The notes below the pieces were generated by a model. It worked only from the letters and a program-made list of their open reading frames with translations. It made no database searches and was not told the DNA's origin. From assembly GCA_900545165.1 (NCBI GenBank), contig UQYA01000040.1, forward strand, positions 1 to 16,498: DNA of 16,498 bases, given 5' to 3'. The position numbers were made by a program, and so were the translations under genes. This document shows positions 1 to 7,768 of this stretch, piece after piece (the first letter of the stretch is position 1; each line of letters opens with the position of its first letter). Source of the stretch: an uncultured Collinsella sp. Lineage in GTDB: Bacteria > Actinomycetota > Coriobacteriia > Coriobacteriales > Coriobacteriaceae.

Positions 1-25
1 GGTGCCGATACGAAGGGAGTTCCGT

Positions 26-2113
26 ATGGCCGAACTTACTGACCGCTTCGGGACCATGGTGTTCTCTGAGGAAGTCATGAAGGACTACCTCCCCAAGGAC
101 ATTTGGAAGCGCCTTGCTGCAACCCTCGAGGGCGGTGAGCCGCTCGACCTGGATGTGGCCAACGCCGTTGCCCATGCCATGAAGGTCTGGGCCATCTCCA
201 AGGGCGCGACGCACTATGCGCACTGGTTCCAGCCACTTTCGGGCATTACTTCCGAGAAGCACGACAGCTTCCTGGAGCCCAACCACGACGGCACCGCCAT
301 TACCAAGTTTACGGGCAAGAACCTCATCCAGGGCGAGCCGGACGCCTCCAGCTTCCCCAACGGCGGCCTGCGCGCTACCTTCGAGGCCCGTGGCTACACC
401 GCTTGGGATCCCACCAGCCCCGCCTTTATCAAGGACGATGTCCTGTGCATCCCCACGGCTTTCTGCTCCTACACGGGCGAGGCCCTGGACAAGAAGACCC
501 CGCTGCTGCGTTCCATGACCGCGCTCTCGCGTGAGTCCAAGCGTGTTTTGGCGCTGTTCGGCAAGACCCCCAAGAAGGTCGTTCCTTCCGTGGGCGACGA
601 GCAGGAGTACTTCCTGATCAAGAAGGACGCCTACCGCAAGCGCAAGGACCTGGTCATTACCGGCCGCACCCTCTTTGGCGCCGCTCCCTGCAAGGGTCAG
701 GAGCTCGAGGAGCACTACTTTGGCGCTATCCGCCCCACCGTCTCGGCCTATATGAAGGATCTGGACGATGAGCTGTGGGCGCTTGGCATTCCCGCCAAGA
801 CCAAGCACAACGAGGTTGCTCCCTGCCAGCATGAGCTTGCCCCCGTCTATGGCGAAGTCAACGAGGCCATCGACCAGAATCTGGTCATGATGGAGAAGAT
901 GAAGCTCATCGCCTCCCGCCACGACTTGGTCTGCCTGCTGCACGAGAAGCCCTTTGAGGGCATCAATGGTTCGGGCAAGCACAACAACTGGTCGCTTGGC
1001 ACCGAGTCCGAGAATCTGCTCGATCCGGGCGACACTCCGCTCGACAACCTGCAGTTCATCGTCTTCCTCACCGCGGTGATCGAGGCCGTCGATAACTATC
1101 AGGAGCTCCTGCGTGCCTCCGTTGCCTCGGCCGGTAACGACCATCGTCTGGGCGCCAACGAGGCTCCTCCGGCGATTATGTCCATCTTCCTGGGCGACCA
1201 GCTTACCGAGGTCGTCGAGAAGATCATCGATGGCAAGGCTTCCGTCCATGCCACGCGCGGCGTGCTCGACTTGGGCGCCGATACTCTGCCCAAGCTGATG
1301 CAGGACAACACCGACCGCAACCGCACCTCCCCGTTTGCCTTCACCGGCAATAAGTTCGAGTTCCGTGCCTGCGGCTCCGAGCAGAACGTCTCCGACTCCA
1401 ACCTGGTGCTCGATGCCGCCGTGGCCAAGTCGCTCAAGTCCTTCGCCGACGCACTCGAGGGTACGCCCGAGGATGAGTTCCAGGACGCTGCGCTCGAGTA
1501 CTGCAAGAAGGTCCTGACCGACCACCAGCGCATCCTGTTCTCCGGTGACGGCTACTCCGACGAGTGGCCCGTTGAGGCCGAGAAGCGTGGTCTTGCCAAC
1601 AACAAGACCACGGCCGACGCCCTGCCCGCCTTTGTTTCCGATAAGGCCATTGCGCTCTTTGAGGAGACGGGTGTCCTGACCAAGGCCGAGGCCCAGTGCC
1701 GTTACGACTGCAAACTCGAGAAGTACAACAAGCTCATGAACATCGAGGCCACCACGATGGTTCGCGAGGCGCGTCGTACCTATCGCCCGGTCATTACCGC
1801 CTATGCCACCAAGGTCGCTAAGGGCCTTGAGACTATTCGTGCCGCCGGTGCTGAGGCCGCCATGCAGTGCGAGCAGAACACGCTCAACAAGCTCTGCAAC
1901 GGTATCACTGCCATCAACGACTCCATCAAGGCACTCGACGTCGTGCATCAGAAGGCCGAGGCTCTCGATGGCCAGGAGCAGGCCAACGTGTACGCGCACG
2001 AGGTCGTTCCCGCTATGGATGCGCTGCGTGCCGCCGTGGACGCAATGGAGGAGATCGTGGCCGCTGACTACTGGCCGGTCCCGACCTACGACGACATTCT
2101 GTTCTATGTGTAG
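26..2113 (+). CDS. glnN: Type III glutamine synthetase (GSIII)
   Basis: Makes glutamine from glutamate, ammonia and ATP in the cytosol. The 695-aa product is in the GSIII size range (about 700 aa), far longer than GSI or GSII. Visible GS motifs are GDEQEYFLI (about residues 190-198), EVAPCQHELAP (about 263-273) and the ATP-binding NGSGKHNNWS (about 314-323). A GTG at base 2 is in frame, but AAGGGAG at 13-19 sits six bases before the ATG at 26, so that ATG is preferred. The gene stands alone and is closed by a strong terminator; the promoter lies outside the window. No PII or amtB gene is visible nearby. Family assignment is very secure. The symbol glnN is customary for GSIII, though databases may say glnA. 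Confidence 0.95.
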   Translation: MAELTDRFGTMVFSEEVMKDYLPKDIWKRLAATLEGGEPLDLDVANAVAHAMKVWAISKGATHYAHWFQPLSGITSEKHDSFLEPNHDGTAITKFTGKNLIQGEPDASSFPNGGLRATFEARGYTAWDPTSPAFIKDDVLCIPTAFCSYTGEALDKKTPLLRSMTALSRESKRVLALFGKTPKKVVPSVGDEQEYFLIKKDAYRKRKDLVITGRTLFGAAPCKGQELEEHYFGAIRPTVSAYMKDLDDELWALGIPAKTKHNEVAPCQHELAPVYGEVNEAIDQNLVMMEKMKLIASRHDLVCLLHEKPFEGINGSGKHNNWSLGTESENLLDPGDTPLDNLQFIVFLTAVIEAVDNYQELLRASVASAGNDHRLGANEAPPAIMSIFLGDQLTEVVEKIIDGKASVHATRGVLDLGADTLPKLMQDNTDRNRTSPFAFTGNKFEFRACGSEQNVSDSNLVLDAAVAKSLKSFADALEGTPEDEFQDAALEYCKKVLTDHQRILFSGDGYSDEWPVEAEKRGLANNKTTADALPAFVSDKAIALFEETGVLTKAEAQCRYDCKLEKYNKLMNIEATTMVREARRTYRPVITAYATKVAKGLETIRAAGAEAAMQCEQNTLNKLCNGITAINDSIKALDVVHQKAEALDGQEQANVYAHEVVPAMDALRAAVDAMEEIVAADYWPVPTYDDILFYV

Positions 2114-2144
2114 AACGTAACTGACATATCGTCACGGTATTGAG

Positions 2145-2176
2145 CCGGGGTCCGCATCATGCGGGCCCCGGTTTTT
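2145..2176 (+). terminator. Rho-independent terminator of glnN
   Basis: A 12-bp GC-rich stem (2145-2156 paired with 2160-2171, one G-T pair) closes a 3-base TCA loop and is followed by TTTTT at 2172-2176. It lies 32 bases past the glnN stop codon. Confidence 0.93.
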
Positions 2177-2228
2177 GTTTGCGAAGGACGCTTTGAAGCC
2201 CGTTTTGCCGCCGATTTGCCTAGGTATA

Positions 2229-2461
2229 AAGGGCTATGGGCAAAAAACGTCAAATATGAGTACTGTCACAAGTCCTGTAACATTATTTATTTGCAAAATA
2301 TGTAGTGTTACGCAACATATGTCCAAGTACTTAGCCGATAAACGTCTGCAATTTTTCCGCCGTAGGACGCCTGACGGCTAAATCGCCTTCTGAAGGCATG
2401 AAATCGCTGTAACTAAAATGGTAACAGTACTCATATTTGCCATTTTTTGACCACAGGCCTT
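2229..2461. mobile_element. MITE-like 233-bp element with 41-bp terminal inverted repeats
   Basis: The left end (2229-2269) and the reverse complement of the right end (2421-2461) match at 35 of 41 positions, with an uninterrupted 16-base core CAAATATGAGTACTGT. The interior is AT-rich against high-GC flanks and holds three further inverted repeats: GTAACA/TGTTAC (2277-2282 with 2306-2311), TTAGCCG/CGGCTAA (2331-2337 with 2375-2381) and GCCTT/AAGGC (2385-2397). No convincing ORF or transposase is present, and I see no clear target-site duplication. Size and ends fit a non-autonomous MITE. The nested hairpins would also fit a large structured RNA or palindromic repeat element. That it is one bounded unit is well supported; mobility is inferred. 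Confidence 0.6.
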
Positions 2462-2476
2462 GCGATGATGCCGGGA

Positions 2477-2577
2477 TCCGCACCCTGTCGGGTTCGAATC
2501 CCGGCACATGGATAGCAAAAAGCCCGCCACCGCGAGAGCAACGGGCTTCTCAGTTTAAATGGTGCCCCCAGCGGGAT
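2477..2577. repeat. tRNA-derived direct repeat, copy 1
   Basis: This 101-base unit matches 2666-2766 at 92 positions without gaps, 189 bp apart. It starts, on the plus strand, with a tRNA T-arm (TCGGG, TTCGAAT loop, CCCGG) lacking the rest of a tRNA. Next comes a hairpin with an A-tract (2517-2547) that on the minus strand is a terminator with an 11-bp stem. It ends with the 3' end of tRNA-Glu in minus orientation, including CCA. Here the tRNA-Glu T-loop is lost: GGATATC is joined directly to CCGC, and the sequence beyond does not resemble a tRNA. It is thus a broken tRNA-Glu end with its terminator. The spacer between copies (2578-2665) is GC-rich, contains one hairpin (2640-2660) and has no recognised gene. 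Confidence 0.75.
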
Positions 2578-2665
2578 ATCCGCGTGCGGCTGGCGCCGCC
2601 CGCTTCCGCTTCGTCGCTTCGCTCCTTGCGTGCTGCGCTGGAAAACGCTTGCGCGTTTCCTCAGC

Positions 2666-2766
2666 TCCGCACCCTGTCGGGTTCGAATCCCGGCATATCG
2701 GTAGCAAAAAGCCCGTCACCGCGGGGGTAACGGGCTTCTTAATTTAAATGGTGCCCCCAGCGGGAT
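2666..2766. repeat. tRNA-derived direct repeat, copy 2 (overlaps functional tRNA-Glu)
   Basis: Second copy of the 101-base unit. It again carries an orphan plus-strand T-arm (from about 2675), then the hairpin with A-tract, then the 3' end of the intact minus-strand tRNA-Glu. Of the nine differences from copy 1, those within the hairpin keep its stem paired through G-T pairs, so both copies can still fold. The bases after the T-arm (CATATCG here, CACATGG in copy 1) also differ. Confidence 0.75.
2706..2736 (-). terminator. Terminator of tRNA-Glu
   Basis: Read on the minus strand, an 11-bp stem starting AGCCCGTTACC closes a 5-base loop and is followed by TTTTT (plus-strand 2706-2710). It begins about 12 bases after the tRNA CCA end. 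Confidence 0.85.
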
Positions 2767-2825
2767 TCGAACCCGCGATATCCACCTTGAAAGGGTGGCG
2801 TCCTTGGCCGCTAGACGATGGGGAC
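2749..2825 (-). tRNA. tRNA-Glu (anticodon TTC)
   Basis: Reverse-complement reading gives a full cloverleaf. The acceptor GTCCCCA pairs with TGGGGGC. The anticodon stem CCACC/GGTGG closes the loop CTTTCAA, giving anticodon TTC. The T-arm is GCGGG-TTCGAAT-CCCGC. A discriminator A and an encoded CCA follow. It has its own -10 element upstream and terminator downstream, so it is probably transcribed alone. Confidence 0.96.
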
Positions 2826-2835
2826 AGCGGGAAAG

Positions 2836-2841
2836 AGTATA
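2836..2841 (-). promoter_or_regulatory. -10 element of the tRNA-Glu promoter
   Basis: TATACT on the minus strand lies 10 bases upstream of the tRNA 5' end, the usual distance for a stable-RNA start site. An A-run lies just upstream of it. I see no good -35 hexamer at 16-18 bases, so only the -10 is called. Confidence 0.6.
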
Positions 2842-2880
2842 GCAGACTTTTTTAGCCGTTCACATATCGTTGGCAAACTG

Positions 2881-2919
2881 AAAAACCACCACAAAGGTGC
2901 CTGTCCCCTTTGTGGTGGT
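2881..2919 (-). terminator. Terminator of the murT-gatD operon, built from a dispersed hairpin
   Basis: On the minus strand a perfect 13-bp stem (ACCACCACAAAGG with CCTTTGTGGTGGT) closes a 9-base loop and runs into TTTTT. It starts 7 bases past the murT-gatD stop codon. The loop-proximal part shares a CAAAGGGG-N-CAGG core with the hairpin at 9051-9081. Confidence 0.9.
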
Positions 2920-2925
2920 GAGGTG

Positions 2926-5103
2926 CTAGGGGAGGAGCTTCATGGCGGCGTCGTGGGCGGCGTGCTCGTAGGTGTCGTCGAGGGGCTTGAGCGGCAGCAG
3001 GGCGGCGGCCTGTGCATCGCCACGGTGCTCGAGGGCATGGGCGATCAGCCAGTCGGCGAGCTCGGGGTTCTTGGGCAGCGCCGGGCCATGCAGGTACGTG
3101 CCGATGACGCCCTTGTAGATCAGGCCCTCAAAGCCATCGTCGCCGTTGTTGCCGGTGCCCGCGACGACGGACGTTCCGAGCGGCGTGGCATCGGCGTCCA
3201 AAAGCGTGCGGCCGCCATGGTTCTCGAATCCCACAAAGGGCTCAGGTGCCAGATCGGTTTTGACGGCTACGTTGCCGATCAGGCGATCGGAGCCACGTAT
3301 GGTTTCGGCGGCAATGACGCCCAGGCCCTCGATGCGATCCTCACCCATATAGTACGAACGGCCGAGCAGCTGATAGCTGCCACAGATGGCAAGCAGCGAG
3401 CCGCCATCCTCAACATAGGCCGCGACCTTGTCTTTTTGGGCGAGCAGCTCGTGTGCCACGGCTAGCTGGTCGCGGTCGGAGCCGCCACCCATCATGACGA
3501 TATCGGCATCGGTCAAATCAAGCGTTTCGCCCATACGGACCTCGTCCACGCGCACGGGAATGCCGCGCCAGACGCAGCGGCGCTCGAGCGCGATAACATT
3601 GCCGCCGTCGCCGTAGAGGTTAAGGGCATCGGGATACAGGTAGACGATGCGCAGCGGGTGCGAAAGTTCGACTGGCGCGATGCCGACAGGAAGAGCGCTG
3701 CCGTCGGCACGGGCTACGGCGCGCCCGGCAACAGCATCGGCGGTGGCGCCTTTCAGCCCGTCGAGCTCCTTGACCAGCGGCGGGAAGGCCGTGTAGTTGG
3801 CGACGGCGTAGAAGGTGTCATCGGCGGCCTCGTCTGCCACGGCGCCAATTGCCTGCGCGACGTCCGAGATAATCGCGGCATCGATGCCGGCGTACTTGAG
3901 GCGCACCTGCATGTCGTGCGCGCGCGTGCCTCCGGCAAAGGCGACAAGACCCGGCGTGTCGGCGATGCGCTCAAAGTCGACGTCGTAGATCCACGATACA
4001 TCGTGTCCGTCGGCGTCATTGTCGTTAAGGAAGAAAGCGCAGAGTCTGCCGCCTGTCGTCTTGATGGACTGGATTTGTCGATCGAAGCCTACGGGATTCT
4101 TAGCCAGGTTGGCCTCGACGGTGCGGCCGGCGATATCCCAGCGCCCCATACGTCCGCCGGCGGGGACGTAGGCATCGAGCGTAGGCTGTAGAAGCGCCGT
4201 ATCCACGCCCAACTCGTGCGCGGCAAAGAAGGCGGCGGCAACGTTGTAGACCATGTACAGGCCGTTGTAGCGTGTGGCGATGTGTGCGGCAGCCGCGTCG
4301 GGCGCAGATCCAAAGACCAGGTCAAAGTCGTAGCCGTCGCAGCCGAGCTCCACGCCCGTCACGCGACGGACAAGCACAGGGCGGGCCCAGCTGCACGAGG
4401 GGCAATGGTAGGCGCCGAGCTGGCCGTATTGCACGTAGTCATACTCCAGCGGCGCGTTGCACTGTGAGCAAAAGCGCGAATCGCTAATACGGTCGGACTC
4501 GGTGTTGGTGGCGCCGTCGATGCCAAAGGCGATGTTTGCATTGGGAACGCGTGCGGCGATCGCGGCACACAGCGGGTCGTCTGCGTTGTAGATGAGCGTT
4601 GTTGCCGGAGAGAGCTCCAACGCATGGGCGATGACCTCCTGGGTGTGATCGATCTCGCCATAGCGATCCAGCTGGTCGCGGAACAGGTTGAGCAGCACGA
4701 AGTACGTCGGCTTGAGCTTGGGCAGGACGCGCACGGTGTAGAGCTCATCGCATTCAAAAACGCCCACGCGCTTGCCGCCGCCGGCTCGCTTGAGGCCGCT
4801 GCGCGCCTCGAGCAGTGCACCCACCACGCCCGGCTCCATGTTGTTGCCGGCGCGGTTGCATACCACGGTGGCGCCGCTGGCGGCAACGGCGTCGGCGATG
4901 AGGTTGGAGGTGGTGGTCTTACCGTTGGTGCCGGTGATCACCACGCTGCGGTCGATAAGGCCGGCGAGGTCGCTTAGCAGCTCGGGGTCGATCTTCATGG
5001 CGATGCGGCCGGGGAGTACGCCGCCCTGGCGTTTGAGGACAGAGCGCAGTCCCCAGCGAGCGATATCGCTCGAGGTACAGGCGAGAGATGAGCGGAGGTT
5101 CAT
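2926..5103 (-). CDS. murT-gatD: MurT-GatD fusion: lipid II isoglutaminyl synthase in one chain
   Basis: Amidates D-glutamate of the lipid II stem peptide to D-isoglutamine, using glutamine and ATP, at the cytosolic membrane face. The 725-aa product joins both normally separate subunits. Residues 1 to about 450 are MurT: P-loop TGTNGKTTT (57-65), a four-Cys zinc-ribbon insert (C212, C215, C234, C237), the Mur-ligase central domain and a DUF1727-type C-domain containing LNDNDADGHDVSW (359-371). About 35 linker residues follow. From about 484 to the end it is GatD, a class I glutaminase: LNLYGDGGN, nucleophile C574 in AICGSYQ, VGFENHGGRT, and catalytic H672 in GTYLHGP. Both active sites look intact. 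The ATG at 5103 follows a TAGGA site. It lies 45 bp after the preceding minus-strand gene and is probably last in that operon. Confidence 0.95.
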   Translation of the reverse strand: MNLRSSLACTSSDIARWGLRSVLKRQGGVLPGRIAMKIDPELLSDLAGLIDRSVVITGTNGKTTTSNLIADAVAASGATVVCNRAGNNMEPGVVGALLEARSGLKRAGGGKRVGVFECDELYTVRVLPKLKPTYFVLLNLFRDQLDRYGEIDHTQEVIAHALELSPATTLIYNADDPLCAAIAARVPNANIAFGIDGATNTESDRISDSRFCSQCNAPLEYDYVQYGQLGAYHCPSCSWARPVLVRRVTGVELGCDGYDFDLVFGSAPDAAAAHIATRYNGLYMVYNVAAAFFAAHELGVDTALLQPTLDAYVPAGGRMGRWDIAGRTVEANLAKNPVGFDRQIQSIKTTGGRLCAFFLNDNDADGHDVSWIYDVDFERIADTPGLVAFAGGTRAHDMQVRLKYAGIDAAIISDVAQAIGAVADEAADDTFYAVANYTAFPPLVKELDGLKGATADAVAGRAVARADGSALPVGIAPVELSHPLRIVYLYPDALNLYGDGGNVIALERRCVWRGIPVRVDEVRMGETLDLTDADIVMMGGGSDRDQLAVAHELLAQKDKVAAYVEDGGSLLAICGSYQLLGRSYYMGEDRIEGLGVIAAETIRGSDRLIGNVAVKTDLAPEPFVGFENHGGRTLLDADATPLGTSVVAGTGNNGDDGFEGLIYKGVIGTYLHGPALPKNPELADWLIAHALEHRGDAQAAALLPLKPLDDTYEHAAHDAAMKLLP

Positions 5104-5148
5104 GAAACCGTTCCTAACGTAAACGACATGGTCGGGTCGAGTGCGTCA

Positions 5149-6192
5149 CTAAAAACCGTAGCGGCGCGCAAATTCCTGGGCAAGCTGTGACACGTCTTCA
5201 CAGGCATTGGCCCAGGGGGCAAAGTCGGGAGTGTCCGAGATAATACCGTCCGCTTCCCAAACGGCCTGGTGCGAAAGATCCCAGGGATCGCGCGGCTCGG
5301 GTCGGCAGGGAAGGTACGGCGTCTGGTACATGGGGTTCAGCAAGAAGAACGCGCCGCCCTCGCAACGGTTGGCAAACTCACGCAGCGCGCGTGTCGCCGG
5401 GCGCATCTTGTTTGTTTTGAACAAGAGGATGGTGCGGGCGAGCAGGTACCAGGGGGAGTTCTCGAGTGCATCAGCCCCCACCTGTTCCTCGAGTTGGTGA
5501 GCCAGGGCAAAAAAGCCGTCCTGGTCTTCCAGGCGAGCGAGGGCGAGCAACACGGTGCCTGCGGCTCGGGTGGGGTAGCCTTCCGCCTTAAGGACGCGGC
5601 GGGCGTAGTTGGCAGCAGCGCGGTAGCGGGCGCTCGCCATGCACAGCTGCGAGATGGTCTCGAGCGTGTGGAGCCACCCGATAAGAGCCGGTTCGCTCAC
5701 GGTAAGGTCTGCTGCGGTGACACCGTCGGTCAAAACATTATTGGCCCAGTAGTGCGGGGCTTCCATGTCGAACCCGGGCACGCTTTGCTGCAGGTAATCG
5801 GCCGTGGTCGCCTCGAGCTTCATCAGGTCGCCCAGGCAGGCGTCGACGGGCGTGTCCGCCAAAATGATGGCGAGCAGCTGCGCGTCGAGGACATGCGCAT
5901 CGATGCGGACGATCTTGAGCAGCTCATCGCGCATATCGTCGAACAGACGATTGCGCGTCTGCTCGAACTCCTCGTCGCTGCCCATGTCCTCGATGCGATG
6001 GAGCTCGTCGAGCAGGTGGCGATGAACACCGGCGTAGGACAGCAGTGCCTGGGCATGCTCGGTCTGCGCATACTTATGAGGGTTGACGTTCACGTCGTTA
6101 TGGACAAGCTCGCGTGCTGCATCGGTGAGTTCGGGGTGCGACGCAAGGTAGGCGCGCTCCAGGTAGGCGGGGATGTAGACGCTCGGATCCAT
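5149..6192 (-). CDS. Helical-repeat protein of unknown function (paralogue of upstream gene)
   Basis: I do not recognise a named family. The 347-aa product has no signal peptide or membrane segment, is rich in Ala, Leu, Arg and Glu, and looks all-helical with TPR-like stretches (for example RYRAAANYARRVLKAEG, then a helix ending LALARLED). The middle and C-terminal parts align by eye with the upstream protein: SARYR against SGRYR, SPWYLLA against DPWTLIA, FFLLNPMYQTP against ALYFQTEFPDG. The two are therefore probably diverged paralogues. Its ATG shares one base with the preceding stop (TAATG), a mark of translational coupling, and GGAGGAG precedes it. Co-transcription with murT-gatD (45-bp gap, no terminator) hints at, but does not prove, a cell-envelope link. 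Confidence 0.8.
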   Translation of the reverse strand: MDPSVYIPAYLERAYLASHPELTDAARELVHNDVNVNPHKYAQTEHAQALLSYAGVHRHLLDELHRIEDMGSDEEFEQTRNRLFDDMRDELLKIVRIDAHVLDAQLLAIILADTPVDACLGDLMKLEATTADYLQQSVPGFDMEAPHYWANNVLTDGVTAADLTVSEPALIGWLHTLETISQLCMASARYRAAANYARRVLKAEGYPTRAAGTVLLALARLEDQDGFFALAHQLEEQVGADALENSPWYLLARTILLFKTNKMRPATRALREFANRCEGGAFFLLNPMYQTPYLPCRPEPRDPWDLSHQAVWEADGIISDTPDFAPWANACEDVSQLAQEFARRYGF

Positions 6193-7268
6193 TAGAGGTC
6201 TCCTCCCTTAAACGGCAGGCCCTGCTCGGCCGCCCGCAGGATGCGCTCGTCGATCTGGGAACGCACGATATCGTTGGTGGCGACCCAGGCGGCAAAGCTG
6301 GCGTTGTCGGGAGCGCCCAGGCCCTCCTGCAGCACCGGCGTTGCCTCGGACAGCGCAAGGACGAGCTCGTCGGTGGAGCCCACACCTACGTTGACGCGAG
6401 CATAGACACCATCGGGAAACTCGGTTTGGAAGTAGAGTGCTTCGGCCGCGTGCGGGCATGAGCGCACAAGGATACGCAGGTAGTGCTCGGCGCCCTCGTA
6501 GTCCAGCTCGCGCCAGGCAGCGCTCATCAGCGCGATGAGCGTCCACGGGTCCAAGTCGCGCTCCGCATCTTTGGGACGACGGCGCAGCGGCGTGTTGGCG
6601 AGATAGGGGACGGAGTGGGCAGAGCGAAATCGCTTGAGCTCCTCGGCGGGGTATTCGAGCTTTGCCATAGCGAGCATCGCGGTGTGGCGGACACCAGCGG
6701 GGTCGTTGGGCGCAAAGTCCAAGCTGCGATTCGCGGCTTGGAGCGACATGCGGTAGCGTCCGCTAATGAGCGCGCGCGATGCCAAGGCGGCAAGCCAGCG
6801 CAGGTAGGGGCGGCGCATAAGGTCGCCAGCGGCCTCACGCTCGTAGGGGTCCTGCGCCGAGGCGATTTTGAGCGCCAGGTCATGCTCGACTTCATCGCGC
6901 TTGGATGCCAAGTACTGTACGTATTCCTCGTTGGAGCTGGCGGTGAGGGCGGTCAGCATGCGCTGGGCATCCCAGTTGGCCGGGTCGAGCGCGGCTGCCT
7001 CGCGGAGCATGTTCTCGGCAGCTGCCTCTTCTTGCTCTGCCTGGGTATCGTCAGGGATAAAGGGAATGCGGTAGTCGACAGCCTCGACCACCTTGGCAAT
7101 GAGGTGCCCGGCGCGGTCGCGGTCGTGCACGATGAGCGGTGCGGGGTTGCGGGTGAATTGTTCCATCAGACGCTCTACGGCGGCACCGTCGGTGAGCGGG
7201 ATATTGTCGCGGCGCAAGGCCTCAAGAACGAGGCGATGGCAATCCTCTTGAATGGGATCGAATGCCAT
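6192..7268 (-). CDS. Helical-repeat protein of unknown function, first gene of the murT-gatD operon
   Basis: This 358-aa product appears soluble and all-helical, with TPR-like periodicity (MLREAAALDPANWDAQRML, RYRMSLQAANRSLDFAPND, EGAEHYLRILVRSCP). An in-frame ATG 30 bases upstream exists, but AAAGGAGG sits four bases before the ATG at 7268, so that start (MAFDPIQED) is chosen. The C-terminal half resembles the next gene product, giving a tandem paralogous pair. Repeat proteins of this kind usually serve as protein-binding scaffolds; no catalytic motif is visible. Expression is probably driven from the 7300 region, where an AT-rich stretch (about 7300-7325) could hold a minus-strand promoter, though no clean -35/-10 pair stands out. 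Confidence 0.8.
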   Translation of the reverse strand: MAFDPIQEDCHRLVLEALRRDNIPLTDGAAVERLMEQFTRNPAPLIVHDRDRAGHLIAKVVEAVDYRIPFIPDDTQAEQEEAAAENMLREAAALDPANWDAQRMLTALTASSNEEYVQYLASKRDEVEHDLALKIASAQDPYEREAAGDLMRRPYLRWLAALASRALISGRYRMSLQAANRSLDFAPNDPAGVRHTAMLAMAKLEYPAEELKRFRSAHSVPYLANTPLRRRPKDAERDLDPWTLIALMSAAWRELDYEGAEHYLRILVRSCPHAAEALYFQTEFPDGVYARVNVGVGSTDELVLALSEATPVLQEGLGAPDNASFAAWVATNDIVRSQIDERILRAAEQGLPFKGGDL

Positions 7269-7768
7269 GGGGCCTCCTTTGCTGCGGTTAGGGTTCAAAT
7301 GTTTCTATATAAAGTTCTAGTTTACCCGCATGTGGCACACCGGGGGTGCCGCACTTGGACTTGCACCTTTGCACCACGAAGACGGATGTCGCACAAATGT
7401 CGGCACCTTGGACGACCGAGTGGTATCACGGTGCCGCAAACGGTCGATTTTTGGCGGCGAACGGTGCATATTTTGGAGGGGCACGGTCCTGCCCGGGATA
7501 TGTAGTCAACCTTGATAAAACGTTTGCCCAGCTTGGGAGTATGAATGCCGCACAAGGGTCTTCAGGGATAGAAAAAACGTTTCATCATTGGCGGCTTTAG
7601 GTGAATAACTGACCAACCAGAACGGTAAAATAGTGTTTGTCTGAGCGTTGAGACGTTTAGACATCGCGCATTGTCATCGCCGGCAACGCGCAAACCGGTC
7701 CTAACGGAGCCAATTGGGTGCTCCGTTATATACGCAAGTCTAAGAGGGGCTTGTTTAGGAGGCACAGT
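7269..7768. other. 500-bp intergenic region between divergent genes
   Basis: No gene is supported here. Short overlapping open frames exist on both strands (about 7322-7600) but lack ribosome sites and family signals. The stretch 7330-7440 repeats GGTGCCGCA and contains an inverted repeat CGGCACC/GGTGCCG (7401-7407 with 7430-7436). A plus-strand -10 candidate TAAAAT lies at 7626-7631 with a poor -35. The last 110 bases look like a transcribed leader of the alcohol dehydrogenase gene. Confidence 0.5.
7702..7728 (+). promoter_or_regulatory. Leader stem-loop upstream of iron alcohol dehydrogenase
   Basis: TAACGGAGC (7702-7710) pairs perfectly with GCTCCGTTA (7720-7728) around a 9-base loop, 40 bases before the start codon. 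No U-tract follows, so it is not a simple terminator. It may protect the mRNA or bind a regulator. Function is inferred. Confidence 0.45.

Noticed and set aside
2477..2766. CRISPR-like direct repeats
   Set aside because: Only two units, 101 bases each, made of tRNA ends and a terminator; no spacer regularity or cas genes.
5116..7325. Copies of the palindrome half-site (AACGTAAAC at 5116-5124, TAGTTTAC at 7318-7325) near both ends of the murT-gatD operon
   Set aside because: Only 8-9 bases match and neither is palindromic; not enough to claim XRE control of this operon.
5269..7505. Long plus-strand frames (308 and 340 codons) opposite the helical-repeat genes
   Set aside because: The minus-strand frames have the ribosome sites, the coupled TAATG overlap and paralogy to each other; the plus frames do not.
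7322..7600. Overlapping short open frames on both strands (77 and 84 codons)
   Set aside because: No ribosome site, no family resemblance, and both strands open together, as expected by chance in GC-rich DNA.
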